Source of the DNA: DATEDA01 sp963789885
GTDB taxonomy: Bacteria; Pseudomonadota; Gammaproteobacteria; Burkholderiales; SG8-39
Length of the DNA stretch: 64,000 nt
Reading direction: 5' to 3'
Assembly (NCBI GenBank): GCA_963789885.1
Contig: CAWBNB010000049.1
Span: forward strand, 1-64,000
Below the pieces are notes generated by a model. That model searched no databases, was not told the DNA's origin, and saw only the letters and a list, made by a program, of their open reading frames with translations. Shown one piece after another: positions 53,650 through 62,352 of the stretch. Each line of letters starts with the position of its first letter. Within the stretch, counting starts at the first letter, position 1. The translations under genes and the position numbers were made by a program.

Positions 53650-54222
53650 ATGAAGACGATCGAGCTCACGCAAGGCGACATGGCGCAGCGCGTCGCGCGC
53701 TTCCGCGAGCTGAAACCGCTCCCGACGCAGACGGAAAGCGGCGTCCCGCTCGAGGCGAAGGACGTGATCTACGCGCGGAAGCTGCTGTCGGTGATCGGCC
53801 TCGAGGCCGGCGCGACGCCGATCAGCTCGAACGCGCCGATCCGCGGCGCGGCGGGGATGACGATGACGCTCGCCGTCTGCCCGCCGGGACAGGGGCCGGA
53901 GCTGCACGCGCACGTGAAGACCTACGAGACGTTCACCGTGCTCCGCGGCCGCTTCGAGCTGCGCTGGAACGACCATGGCTCGGAGCGGCTCGTGCTCGAG
54001 GAGCTCGACACGGTGTCGGTGCCGCCGGGTGTCTGCCGCGCGTTCCGGAACGTCGGCGAGACCGAGGGCATCCTGCAGGTGCTGATCACCGGTGGCGTGC
54101 ACGACATGCAGGACATCGACTTCGCGCGCCAGATCGGCGACCGCCTCGAAGCGATCGACCCGGCCGCGCGCGTCTATTTCGAGAAGGTCGGGTTCACGTT
54201 CACCGCCAGCGCACGGGGTTGA
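53650..54222 (+). CDS. Cupin-domain protein
   Basis: 190 residues. Central cupin barrel with 'GPELHAHVKTYETFTVLRGRFELRW' (motif 1 His residues and Glu) and 'DTVSVPPGVCRAFRNVG' (motif 2). Flanking segments 'GGVHDMQDIDFARQIGDRLEAIDPAARVYFEKVGF' are not family-defining. Metal-dependent dioxygenase or isomerase activity is possible. RBS 'aggagaggcag' precedes the ATG. It heads a tight three-gene unit with the YbaY-like lipoprotein (4-base gap) and the aminotransferase. Confidence 0.9.
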   Translation: MKTIELTQGDMAQRVARFRELKPLPTQTESGVPLEAKDVIYARKLLSVIGLEAGATPISSNAPIRGAAGMTMTLAVCPPGQGPELHAHVKTYETFTVLRGRFELRWNDHGSERLVLEELDTVSVPPGVCRAFRNVGETEGILQVLITGGVHDMQDIDFARQIGDRLEAIDPAARVYFEKVGFTFTASARG

Positions 54223-54226
54223 AGGC

Positions 54227-54658
54227 GTGCGGCGTCCCGCGGTCGCGCTCGTCGCGGCGTTCACCGCCGGTCTCGCCGCTGCCCTGACGGCGTGCACCAC
54301 CCCTGCGCCGCAACCCCCGGCCATGAAGACGCTCGGCGGCACGCTCACCTACCGGCTGCGGATCGCCATCCCGCCCGAGACCGAAGCGATCGTCCGCCTC
54401 GTCGACGTCTCGCGCGCCGACGCGCCAGCGACGGTGATCGCCGAGACGCGCTTCAGGACCAACGGGCGGCAGGTGCCATTGCCGTTCCGGCTCGAGTACG
54501 ATTCGGCGCGGATCGATCCCCGGATGCGCTACGCCGTGAGCGGCGAGCTGCGCGCCGGGGAGCGCATCCTGTTCCTGAACACGACGCGCCACAGCGTGTT
54601 GACGCAGGGTGCGCCGTCCGACAACGTGGAGATCCTGCTCGAACAGACCGGACGCTAA
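54227..54658 (+). CDS. YbaY-family lipoprotein
   Basis: 143 residues from GTG 54227. Type II signal with the lipobox 'L-T-A-C' ('AAALTACTTPAPQPP'), then the YbaY/YscW-type domain 'GGTLTYRLRIAIPPETEAIVRLVDVSRADAPATVIAE', 'GRQVPLPFRLEYDSARIDPRMRYAVSGEL' and 'NVEILLEQ'. Related proteins sit in the outer membrane and have been linked to glycosylated or pilotin-like roles. Tandemly placed between the cupin and aminotransferase genes, probably through operon convenience and not shared function. Confidence 0.88.
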   Translation: MRRPAVALVAAFTAGLAAALTACTTPAPQPPAMKTLGGTLTYRLRIAIPPETEAIVRLVDVSRADAPATVIAETRFRTNGRQVPLPFRLEYDSARIDPRMRYAVSGELRAGERILFLNTTRHSVLTQGAPSDNVEILLEQTGR

Positions 54659-54659
54659 G

Positions 54660-55955
54660 ATGACGACATCGGAACGACAGACCGCGCTGCTCGCCGACGC
54701 GGGCAAGTACCTCGCCGGCGGGGGGCTCGGCCTCTTCCAGCTGCCGCCCGATCTCAACCTCGTGGTCGAGCGCGGGCAGGGAAGCCGCGTTTGGAGCGTC
54801 GCCGGGAAGGAGTACATCGACTATCACCTGAGCTCCGGCCCGGCGCTGCTCGGGCACGCGCATCCGGCGGTCGTCGACGCGGTCACCGCCCAGCTCGGCA
54901 AGGGCACCGCCTTCTACTTCCTCACCGCGCCGGAGATCGCGCTCGCGAAGCGGCTCGTCGAGGCGATCCCGTGCGGCGACGCGGTGCATTACACCGGCTC
55001 GGGCACCGAGGCGACGTTCTACAGCCTGCGCATCGCGCGCGCCTTCACCGGGCGGAACAAGGTGCTGAAGTTCGAGGGCTCGTGGCACGGCATGCACGAC
55101 TACAGCCTGTGGGGCACCGTGCCGTCCGCGCCGTCCGAGTACCCGCACGCGAAGCCCGATTCGGTCGGGATCCCGGCGCAGACCGGCGAGACCGTGCTGG
55201 TGACGCCGTTCAACGACACCGCGCGCGCGGTCGAAACGATCGAGCGCAACGCCGCCGACCTCGCCGCGGTGATCGTCGAGCCGCTCCAGCGGGTGCTGCT
55301 GCCGGAGCCGGGTTTCCTGCCGGCGCTCCGCGAGGTGACGAGGAAGCACGGCATCGTGCTGGTGTTCGACGAGATCGTGACCGGCTTCCGCATCGCCTGG
55401 GGCGGGGCGCAGGAGCGCTACGGCGTCGTGCCCGACGTCGCGTGCTACGGCAAGGCGATGAGCGGCGGCTTCCCGATGGCGGCGGTGGTCGGGACGTCGG
55501 ACGTGATGTCGGTGCTCGACGGACGGAAGCGCCCGCGCGCGGAGGTCGTATGGGCGACGCATACGCTCAGCCGCAATCCGATCGGCGCGACCGCCGGTTG
55601 CGCGGCGCTCGACGCGCTCGCGCAACCCGGCGTGTACGACCGGCTGCACCGGACGGGGTCGCAGCTACGTGCCGGCATCGTCGCCGCGGGCGAGCGCCAC
55701 GGCTTCGCGGTCCAGACGCCGGGCGAGGATGCGGTGTTCGGGGTCCGGTTCACCGCGCGCAAGCCGCTGCGCAACTGGATGGACCTGACGACCGCCGACA
55801 AGGAGCTCGGCCTGCGCTGGGCGCTCGAGATGATCCGGCGCGGCATCCTCATCAACCCGAACGAGAAGATCTACATCTCGATCGTCCACACCGATGCCGA
55901 CGTCGATCGGACACTGAAAGTCGCCGATGAGGCGTTCGCGGCAATGAAGCGGTAG
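54660..55955 (+). CDS. Class III aminotransferase (glutamate-1-semialdehyde-aminomutase-like)
   Basis: 431 residues, PLP-dependent. The Schiff-base lysine is Lys265 in 'CYGKAMSGGFP'; 'TGSGTEATFYSLRIARAFTGRNKVLKFEGSWHGMHD' and 'VFDEIVTGFRIAWGGAQ' (Asp for the pyridine N) are class III marks. The arrangement resembles GSA aminomutase but the family also includes many omega-aminotransferases, and no haem genes are nearby. The ATG follows the lipoprotein TAA by one base. Confidence 0.92.
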   Translation: MTTSERQTALLADAGKYLAGGGLGLFQLPPDLNLVVERGQGSRVWSVAGKEYIDYHLSSGPALLGHAHPAVVDAVTAQLGKGTAFYFLTAPEIALAKRLVEAIPCGDAVHYTGSGTEATFYSLRIARAFTGRNKVLKFEGSWHGMHDYSLWGTVPSAPSEYPHAKPDSVGIPAQTGETVLVTPFNDTARAVETIERNAADLAAVIVEPLQRVLLPEPGFLPALREVTRKHGIVLVFDEIVTGFRIAWGGAQERYGVVPDVACYGKAMSGGFPMAAVVGTSDVMSVLDGRKRPRAEVVWATHTLSRNPIGATAGCAALDALAQPGVYDRLHRTGSQLRAGIVAAGERHGFAVQTPGEDAVFGVRFTARKPLRNWMDLTTADKELGLRWALEMIRRGILINPNEKIYISIVHTDADVDRTLKVADEAFAAMKR

Positions 55956-56226
55956 CTGCAGGGAAAACCGCTGCGGTAGGAGGGCCGGGGCGGTCGCCTC
56001 GCACAGCGCGGCGTCGATCGCTTCGGGTAGGACGGTCATTTTCAAGCCTTTTCTTCCCGGGCCCGCCCGAGCAGGCCTCGAAGGGTATTCGGGGCCGGCG
56101 CTGATCCGGATCGGGCGCGGGTAATACCACGGGTGGATGGTCGGCCTATGCCTCGGGTCGATTCGCCGGGCTCGCCGGTAAGGAAATAATTCCTCCATCC
56201 CGTCCGCAACCAGAAGAGGAGCGACC

Positions 56227-56556
56227 ATGAAAGCGAGATTCCTGATCAGCGCCCCCGCTTTTTCGCGACTCGGCCCGGCCGCCGGTGACCGCGGCTGGTG
56301 CAGCGACCCCGAGTACGCGCAGCGCACCGTGGAGCGGGTCATCGCGCGGGCGCCCGCAGGCGGCGCGCGCGAGATCGGCGGGCGCCGGCTCGAGGACCTC
56401 GCCGCGATGTCCGGCGAGTTCGCCACGGACACGGTCGAGGAGGTCATCACCGCGATCGCGCGCTTCTTCGGCGAGCGGCCACCGTGCGTGGAGGCAGGGG
56501 GCGTCGAGTACGCCGTCGGGGCGAAGGTCACGGCGTTCGAGCCGCTCGCCGCCTGA
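56227..56556 (+). CDS. Hypothetical protein
   Basis: 109 residues with 'GDRGWCSDPEYAQRTVERVIARAPAGGAREIGGRRLEDLAAM' and 'TVEEVITAIARFFGERPPCVEAGGVEYAVGAKV'. A mixed alpha/beta composition, two Cys, no signal peptide or membrane helix. AGAGGAG precedes the ATG. I recognise no family. The gap upstream (55956-56226) holds only a short AGGAA/TTCCT hairpin (56181-56194). Confidence 0.55.
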   Translation: MKARFLISAPAFSRLGPAAGDRGWCSDPEYAQRTVERVIARAPAGGAREIGGRRLEDLAAMSGEFATDTVEEVITAIARFFGERPPCVEAGGVEYAVGAKVTAFEPLAA

Positions 56557-56631
56557 GCGCTCGCCCGCCGGGCGCTTGCGGGCGAGCCGGCTTGCGGCGA
56601 AGATCGTGCTGGCTTTCTGGAGGACGCGCGC

Positions 56632-57471
56632 TTGCTTCCCGCTGCAGCCGCCGGCACCGTCCGGCTCGGTGACCTGACGGTGAACCGGATGGGATTCGGC
56701 GCGATGCGCGTGTGCGGCCCCGACATCTGGGGCCCGCCGAAGGACCGGGCAGCGGCGCACCGCGTGCTCCGCCGCGCGATCGAGCTCGGCGTGAACTTCT
56801 TCGACACCGCCGACAGTTACGGCCCGGAAGTGGACGAGACGCTGATCGCTGAAGCGCTCCATCCATATCCGCCCGGCCTGGTGATCGGCACGAAGGGCGG
56901 CCTGGTGCGGCCGAAGCGGCACGCTTGGGATCCGGACGGGCGGCCGGAGCACCTCCGGCGCGCGCTCGACGGCAGCCTGAAGCGGCTCAAGCTCGAGCGG
57001 ATCGACCTCTACCAGTTCCACGCGCCCGACCCGAGGGTGCCGTTCGCCGAGTCGATGGGCGCGCTCGCGGAAGCGCAGGCCGCGGGCAAGATCCGCCATC
57101 TCGGCGTGTCGAACGTCAGCGTGCGCCAGCTTGCCGAAGCGCGGCGGATCGCGTCAATCGTCTCGGTGCAGAACGAGTACAACCTCGACGACCGCAGTTC
57201 GGACGACGTCCTCGCGGCGTGCGAGAAGGCGGGAATCGCCTTCATCCCGTGGTTCCCGCTCGGCGCCGGCCGGCTGCTGCGTTCGTCGCAGGTGCAGCGC
57301 GCGGCGAAGCACGCCGGCGCCACGCCGGCGCAGGTCGCGATCGCATGGCTGCTGGCGCGCTCCCCGGTGATACTGCCCATCCCGGGGACGGCGTCGATCC
57401 CGCACCTCGAGGAAAACGTCGCCGCGGCGGCGCTGAAGCTCGCCGCCGCGGATCTCAAGGCGCTCGGCTAG
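56632..57471 (+). CDS. Aldo/keto reductase
   Basis: 279 residues. Tetrad residues in 'FFDTADSYGPEVDETLI' (Asp, Tyr), 'LVIGTKGGLVRP' (Lys) and 'IDLYQFHAPDPRVPFAES' (His). C-terminal 'ILPIPGTASIPHLEENVAA' binds the cofactor phosphate. It resembles the short YdbC/oxidoreductase AKR group. The start is uncertain: TTG 56632 gives the listed length, with 'VRLGDLTVNRMGFGAMRVCGP' as the family N-terminus. Its stop overlaps the convergent azoreductase by 4 bases. Confidence 0.92.
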   Translation: MLPAAAAGTVRLGDLTVNRMGFGAMRVCGPDIWGPPKDRAAAHRVLRRAIELGVNFFDTADSYGPEVDETLIAEALHPYPPGLVIGTKGGLVRPKRHAWDPDGRPEHLRRALDGSLKRLKLERIDLYQFHAPDPRVPFAESMGALAEAQAAGKIRHLGVSNVSVRQLAEARRIASIVSVQNEYNLDDRSSDDVLAACEKAGIAFIPWFPLGAGRLLRSSQVQRAAKHAGATPAQVAIAWLLARSPVILPIPGTASIPHLEENVAAAALKLAAADLKALG

Positions 57472-58088
57472 GCCGCCAGCCGCTCCGGAGCGGCGAGCTG
57501 CTCGATCGTCCGCTCGGCGCGCGACAGGGCGGCGACCTTGCTCGCTTCGCTGATCGCCAGCCCTTCCGCGTAGACGAACTCGACGTCGTCGAGGCCGAGG
57601 AAGGCGAGGAACTGCCGGACGAACGCGGTCTCGGTGTCGCCCGGCGTACCTGCATACGAGCCGCCGCGCGTCGCGAAGGCGTACACCTTCTTCCCGGTCA
57701 GGAGGCCCTGCGGCCCCCGCTCGGTGTAGCGGAACGTCACGCCGGCGCGTGCAATGTGGTCGAAGTACGCCTTCAGGGTCGACGGGACGCCGAAGTTGTA
57801 CATCGGCAGGCCGATCACGATCACGTCGGCGCGCCGGATCTCGTCGATCAGCGTGTCCGAGTACTCGACCACCGCCCGTTGCGCTTCCGTGCGCTCGCCG
57901 GCTGGGGTGAGGAACGACTGGAAGCGTTCGGCCGTGAGGTGCGGCACCGGGTCGCGGGCGAGGTCGCGCGCGATCACCACGCCACCCGGATTGCTGGCAC
58001 GCCAGTCGGCGACGAAGCGGGCCGCGAGGCGGCTCGACTGGCCACCATCGGAGAAGAGACTCGTGTTGAGCTGGAGCAGGGTTTTCAT
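57468..58088 (-). CDS. azoR: FMN-dependent NADH-azoreductase
   Basis: 206-residue flavodoxin-like enzyme: 'LLQLNTSLFSDGGQSSRLAARFV' (phosphate loop), 'VIGLPMYNFGVPSTLKAYFDHIARAGVTFRYTERGPQGLLTGKKVYAFATRGGSY' (FMN-binding, split into parts) and 'AEGLAIS'. AzoR reduces azo dyes and quinones with NADH. An AGGAGG box precedes the ATG at 58088. Divergent from a LysR-type regulator gene that is presumably its controller. Confidence 0.93.
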   Translation of the reverse strand: MKTLLQLNTSLFSDGGQSSRLAARFVADWRASNPGGVVIARDLARDPVPHLTAERFQSFLTPAGERTEAQRAVVEYSDTLIDEIRRADVIVIGLPMYNFGVPSTLKAYFDHIARAGVTFRYTERGPQGLLTGKKVYAFATRGGSYAGTPGDTETAFVRQFLAFLGLDDVEFVYAEGLAISEASKVAALSRAERTIEQLAAPERLAA

Positions 58089-58167
58089 GGGCACCTCCTG
58101 GTTTCGATGCCCCTGATATTTATATTTACTGATCAGATAGAAAAGCACAATAATTCGGCCAAAGTCG

Positions 58168-58182
58168 ATCTAATATTTAGAT
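58168..58182. promoter_or_regulatory. LysR box ATC-N9-GAT in the azoR-lysR intergenic region
   Basis: ATCTAATATTTAGAT is a perfect palindrome (ATCTAA-TAT-TTAGAT) of the ATC-N9-GAT form seen at LysR recognition sites. It ends 2 bases before the GTG of the LysR gene and 79 bases upstream of the azoR ATG, in a conspicuously AT-rich 96-base gap that also holds CTGATCAG at 58129-58136. Autoregulation is inferred. Confidence 0.55.
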
Positions 58183-58184
58183 AG

Positions 58185-59103
58185 GTGGCCACCCCACGAA
58201 TCGCTCTCGAGCAGTGGCGCGCCCTGCTGACGGTCGTCGACGCCGGCGGCTATGCCCAGGCGGCGGCGACCCTCCACAAGAGCCAGTCCGCGGTGACCTA
58301 CGCGGTGCAGAAGATCGAATCGCTGCTCGGCGTGAAGGTCTTCGAAATCCGTGGCCGCAAGGCCGCGCTCACCGACGCCGGGCAGGTGCTCTACCGGCGC
58401 GCGCGTACCTTGGTCGAGGAGGCGGCGGCGCTCGAAGACGGCGCGAAGGCAATGGCCGCGGACTGGAAGCCCGAGCTTCGCCTCGCGGTGGAGGTGATCT
58501 TCCCGACGTGGCTGCTGCTCGAGGCCTTGCGCGACTTCGCCGGCGAACGGCCGGAGACGCGCATCGAGCTGTACGAGACGGTGCTCGGCGGGACGGACGA
58601 AGCGCTGCAGTCCCGCTCGGTGGATTTGGCAGATCACCTCGCAGGTGCCGCAGGGATTCCTCGGCGACCTGCTGATACGGCTGCGCTTCATCGCCTGCGC
58701 GCACCCCGACCATCCGCTCCACAAGCTCGGCCGCGAGCTGACCGACCGCGACCTGCGGCGGCACCGGCACCTGGTCATCCGCGATTCCGGCACCCAGCGC
58801 ACCCGCCCGGGCGCGTGGACCGGCGCCGAGCAGCGCTGGACGGTGAGCTACAAGGCGACCTCCATCCGGGCGGCGACGATGGGGCTCGGCTTTGCGTGGT
58901 ACCCGGAGGAGAACGTCCGCGAAGAGCTGGCGGCGGGCCGCCTCAAGGCGCTGCCGCTGCGGGAAGGCTCCGAGCGCTGGGCGGACCTCTATCTCGTGTT
59001 CGCGGATCCGGACTACGCGGGCCGCGACGAGCGCCGCCTTGCGGAGATCATCCGGGGGTCGGTGGCGAGGACCTGCGCCGGCGCGGCACGGCGTGACGGA
59101 TAA
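58185..59103 (+). pseudogene. LysR-family transcriptional regulator with a +1 frameshift
   Basis: GTG start. Helix-turn-helix 'LLTVVDAGGYAQAAATLHKSQSAVTYAVQKIE' and 'LGVKVFEIRGRKAALTDAGQVL' are in the first frame, which holds through 'LQSRSVDLA' near 58630. The effector domain then continues in the next frame with 'VPQGFLGDLLIRLRFIACAHPDHPL', 'HLVIRDSGTQRTRPGAW' and 'ATMGLGFAWYPEENVREEL'. Removing one G near 58632 (GCA-G-ATC) joins the parts into a 305-residue protein. Divergent from azoR. Confidence 0.85.
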
Positions 59104-59111
59104 TCTTCGCC

Positions 59112-59513
59112 ATGGACCCGAATGGCATGAACGCGAGGCTCGTGGGCACGTTGCCCGGGCTGCTCGGCATCCGATTCGTCGAAACGGCCGCCGAACGCGT
59201 CGTCGCCGAGCTGACGATCCGGGACGATCTGCGGACCGTTGGCGGTGCGCTGCACGGCGGGACGCTGATGGCGTTCGCCGACACGGTCGGCGCGGCGGCG
59301 ACGATCGTGAACCTGCCGGCCGGCGCGACCACGACGACGCTCGAATCCAAGACCAACTTCTTCGCCGCGGGACGCTCGGGCGTCGTGCGCGCCGAGTCGA
59401 CGCCGCTCCACCGCGGGAAGACGACGATGGTCTGGCAGACGCGGATCACCGACGAGAGCGGTCGGCTGCTCTCGCTTACCATCCAGACGCAGATGGTGTT
59501 GATGCCGCGCTGA
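59112..59513 (+). CDS. PaaI-family thioesterase
   Basis: 133-residue hotdog-fold protein: 'LLGIRFVETAAERVVAELTI', the active-site segment 'GGALHGGTLMAFADTVGAAATI' with 'HGG' and the catalytic Asp, then 'TLESKTNFFAAGRSGVVRAESTPLHRGKTTMVWQTRI'. It hydrolyses acyl-CoA thioesters, often hydroxyphenylacetyl- or benzoyl-CoA, a fit for the aromatic theme though not proof. ATG at 59112, 8 bases after the LysR stop. Confidence 0.92.
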   Translation: MDPNGMNARLVGTLPGLLGIRFVETAAERVVAELTIRDDLRTVGGALHGGTLMAFADTVGAAATIVNLPAGATTTTLESKTNFFAAGRSGVVRAESTPLHRGKTTMVWQTRITDESGRLLSLTIQTQMVLMPR

Positions 59514-59584
59514 CGCGCGGCGCTGTCCTTTCAGCGCGCCGATCGGGTGCTGAGCGAGGCACGCGGCCCTATGGCCGCGGTGTT

Positions 59585-60559
59585 TCAATCGATCTTCATC
59601 TCCTTGATGATCGGCCGGAACTGCGCGAGCTGCCGCTTCAGGATCGCGTCCTGATCGGCGGACGAGGAGCCCACCGGCTCGGCCCCGATCTCGACGAACC
59701 GCTTCGCGACGTCGGGGTGCTTCACCGCTGCGGCGGTCTCGCGCTGCAGGCGGTCGATCACGTCGCGCGGCGTCTTGGCCGGCGCGAAGAAGCCATTCCA
59801 ACCTTCGGCCTCGAGCAGCGGAAAGCCGAGCTCGCGCACCGTCTGGACGTCCGGCAGCTCGGGGACGCGCTTGGAGCCGTTGGTCGCGAGCGCGCGCAGC
59901 TTGCCGGCCTTGATGTCGGCGAGCGACGAGGAAAGCTGGTCCCCGCCGACCTGCAGCCGGCCGGCGAGCAGCTCCTGCTTGAGCGGCGCGGCGCCCTTGA
60001 GCGGCACGTGGGTCATCTCTACGTTCGCTTCGCGCTTGAATGCCTCGCCGATCACGTGCATGAACGACCCGGGTCCGGTCGAACCGTAGGTGTAGTGCGC
60101 GCTCGTGTTGGCCTGGAGGAAGGCGGCAAGCTCCTTCAGGTCCTTCGACGGGATCGTCGGGCTCGCGGTGATCACCAGCGGCACGAACACGACGATCGAG
60201 ATCCCGGCGAAATCGGTGTCGACGTTGTACAGCGGCCGGTTGGCGAACTGCGCCGCGGCGGACGCCATCGGGAACGTCACGTTGTGCACCAGGATCGTAT
60301 AGCCGTCCGGCGGCGCCTTCGCGACCACCTCCGCGCCGAGCTGGCCCCCGGCGCCGGCGCGGTTCTCCACCACGACCGGCTGCCCGATCGTCTCGCTCAT
60401 GCGGCTCGCGACCAGGCGCCCGACGATGTCGGTCGTGGCGCCGGCCGGGAAGGGCACGATGATCTTGATCGGCTTCGAGGGGAAGGGCTGGGCGAGCGCG
60501 TGGGGCGCAAACGCGGCGAGCGCGGCGCACAGCGCCGCCCCGGCGAGCTTCGTTCTCAT
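59585..60559 (-). CDS. Bug/TctC-type tripartite tricarboxylate transporter substrate-binding protein
   Basis: 324 residues. Sec signal 'ALCAALAAFAPHALAQ', then 'FPSKPIKIIVPFPAGATTDIVGRLVASRMSE', 'ENRAGAGGQLGAEVVAKAPPDGYTI', 'TIPSKDLKELAAFLQANTS' and 'HVPLKGAAPLKQELLAGRLQVG'. The pocket loop 'PAGATTDIV' is the commonest Bug form. It is an orphan receptor: no TctA/TctB genes adjoin it, and the neighbouring cupin is divergent. Confidence 0.94.
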   Translation of the reverse strand: MRTKLAGAALCAALAAFAPHALAQPFPSKPIKIIVPFPAGATTDIVGRLVASRMSETIGQPVVVENRAGAGGQLGAEVVAKAPPDGYTILVHNVTFPMASAAAQFANRPLYNVDTDFAGISIVVFVPLVITASPTIPSKDLKELAAFLQANTSAHYTYGSTGPGSFMHVIGEAFKREANVEMTHVPLKGAAPLKQELLAGRLQVGGDQLSSSLADIKAGKLRALATNGSKRVPELPDVQTVRELGFPLLEAEGWNGFFAPAKTPRDVIDRLQRETAAAVKHPDVAKRFVEIGAEPVGSSSADQDAILKRQLAQFRPIIKEMKID

Positions 60560-60670
60560 GTCGGGTTCCTCCTTTGGGGTCCGCGGGTTGTACTCCAACC
60601 GGCGCGGGTTGTCAGCACCTCGCGGGCGTTGCGCGACAATTCGCGCCACGCTCATCCAGGAGGACGCCAA

Positions 60671-61100
60671 GTGAACGCCCGAGCCCAGCGCTTCAACGTC
60701 AGCCACCGCGCCAAGTCGAAGTTCGTGCGGCGCGGTCTGCGCAGCTACTTCGAGTACCGCGACCTCGGCATCGAGCGCGCGACCCGCGGCAAGGTGGTCG
60801 CTCACGTCATCCGCGCTCGGCCCGGAAAGGCACCGCACGGCGAGTGGCACTATCACGATTGCGACGTGCAGTTCGTCTACGTGCTCAAGGGCTGGGTGAA
60901 GTTCGAGTACGAGGGCGTCGGCAACGTGACCATGCGTGCGGGCACGTGCTTCTACCAGCCGCCGAACATTCGCCACCGCGAGCTCGCGCATTCGCAGGGA
61001 CATCGAGATGATCGAGGTCGTCGCGCCGGCGAACTTCGAGACGCGCGACGCGAAGCCCCCGGCGAAGCGCAAGGCGCGCCGGAAGCACAAACGGAGCTGA
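60671..61100 (+). pseudogene. Cupin-domain protein gene with a +1 frameshift near the 3' end
   Basis: GTG start with AGGAGG. 'FVRRGLRSYFEYRDLGIERATRGKVVAHVIRA', 'HGEWHYHDCDVQFVYVLKGWVKFEYEGVGNVTMRAGTCFYQPPNIRHRELAHS' contain the cupin metal ligands. At the GGG run near 60998 the frame changes; deleting one G gives the expected ending 'IEMIEVVAPANFETRDAKPPA' with a Lys/Arg tail to TGA at 61098-61100. About 142 residues when corrected. The next gene begins 4 bases later, so the pair is an operon. Confidence 0.82.
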
Positions 61101-61104
61101 CACG

Positions 61105-61446
61105 ATGCCTTACCTCTTCATCGCGAGCATGGACGTGGACCCGGACAAGGAAGCGCTCTTCAACGAGGTCTACGACACCGAGCACATCCCGCTCATCAGG
61201 AAGGTTCCCGGCGTGCGCTCGGTGCGCCGCTGGACGAGCGTGCCGCTGACGATGATCATCGGCGGCGAGAAGAAGACGATCGTCGCCGAGGGCGAGCCGA
61301 AGTACAGCGCGATGTACGAGCTCGACAGCCCCGAAGTGCTGGTGAGCGAGGCCTGGGCGAAGGCGGTCGACGCGGGACGCTGGCCGGGCGAGGTGCGGCC
61401 CTACACCCGCAACCGCCGGCACGTGCTGAAGAAGCTCGCCGACTAG
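61105..61446 (+). CDS. DUF4286-like small protein (ferredoxin-like alpha/beta fold)
   Basis: 113 residues: 'YLFIASMDVDPDKEALFNEVYDTEHIPLIRKVPGVRSVRRW' is the characteristic start of EthD/DUF4286-like dimeric alpha-beta barrels, followed by 'YSAMYELDSPEVLVSEAWAKAVD' and a basic tail. The 'YDTEHIPLI' helix is the family mark. Members of this fold often accompany aromatic or lactone catabolism; the specific role is unknown. Co-transcribed with the cupin gene. Confidence 0.88.
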   Translation: MPYLFIASMDVDPDKEALFNEVYDTEHIPLIRKVPGVRSVRRWTSVPLTMIIGGEKKTIVAEGEPKYSAMYELDSPEVLVSEAWAKAVDAGRWPGEVRPYTRNRRHVLKKLAD

Positions 61447-61463
61447 GGCGCTACCACTTCCCT

Positions 61464-62345
61464 TCAGGGCAGGCGACGCGCCGTCCAGCGGCCCGAGCTC
61501 CCGGGCCGGGTCAGCTCGCCTGCCATCGTCGCGCCGGTCACCCGGCCGCGGAACACGAGCATGCGGCCGGCGTGGAAGACGTCGAACCGTATCGCGTCGG
61601 CGCGTACAGTGAGGTCGCGGAGCGCGAGCGAGGTGCCGTCGACGATCGCCGCGCCTTCGAGCCGGTCGGGCCACTGCTCGATCGCGAGCTCGACCGGACG
61701 CGCCGCGATCGGCTGATCCGCTTCCAGCGCCCAGCGCCCGTCGACCTGCGCCGGCACCACGTAGTAGAAGAGCTTCGTCTCGGTCATGCCGTTGATGTTG
61801 AACTTCTCCTCGACGTCGAAGATCAGCGTCTTGTCCGGGCGCCACGGTTCGAGCGGGTAGTCGTGCGAGACGATCCGCGCACCGGGACGCAGCTCGGCAC
61901 GGAGCTTCGGCACGAGCTGGACGACGAGGCGCGGCAGGAGATACATCGTCACCACGGTCGCGTCGCGGAGGTCGGCCTTCAGGACGTCGCCCTCGACGAA
62001 CTTCACGCGCTCGGCGACGCCGTCGCGCTCGGCCTGCACGCGCGAGAAGATCACGAGGTCGCCGTTGAGCTCGATGCCCACGCCGCGGGCGCCATGACGC
62101 TTCGACGCGGCGATCACGAAGCGCCCGTCGCCCGAGCCCAGGTCGTAGACCGTGTCGTCCGGACGGATCTCGACGAGCTTCAGCATCTCGTCGACGATCA
62201 CCCACGGCGTCGGGACGAACGGGCCGCCGTCGTTCGTCGGAGGCTTCGGCTGCGCGCGCACGGGCGCCGGCGTCGCGAGCGCGAACGGCGCGGCGCCGAT
62301 CGCGCCGATCAGGCGGCGACGCGTCGCATCCGGGGCGCGCGTCAC
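61464..62345 (-). CDS. Apparently exported class I SAM-dependent methyltransferase
   Basis: 293 residues. The N-terminus 'TRRRLIGAIGAAPFALATPAPVRAQ' looks like a twin-arginine or Sec signal with an A-R-A cleavage site. The mature part has a normal methyltransferase core: 'TVYDLGSGDGRFVIAASKRHGARGVGIELN' (SAM motif I), 'VKFVEGDVLKADL' and 'VVTMYLLP'. The C-terminal 100 residues are a beta-rich domain ('RPVELAIEQWPDRLEGAAIVDG'). S-adenosylmethionine is not expected in the periplasm, so either the signal anchors it inside or the domain has another role. It lies 7 bases after the EttA stop, on the same strand. Confidence 0.88.
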   Translation of the reverse strand: MTRAPDATRRRLIGAIGAAPFALATPAPVRAQPKPPTNDGGPFVPTPWVIVDEMLKLVEIRPDDTVYDLGSGDGRFVIAASKRHGARGVGIELNGDLVIFSRVQAERDGVAERVKFVEGDVLKADLRDATVVTMYLLPRLVVQLVPKLRAELRPGARIVSHDYPLEPWRPDKTLIFDVEEKFNINGMTETKLFYYVVPAQVDGRWALEADQPIAARPVELAIEQWPDRLEGAAIVDGTSLALRDLTVRADAIRFDVFHAGRMLVFRGRVTGATMAGELTRPGSSGRWTARRLP

Positions 62346-62352
62346 GAGGTGC

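Noticed and set aside
55852..56130. Leftward frame starting near 56038 with 'MTVLPEAIDAALCEA'
   Set aside because: Runs into the 3' end of the aminotransferase on the other strand, and its later part is a GC shadow; no ribosome-binding site.
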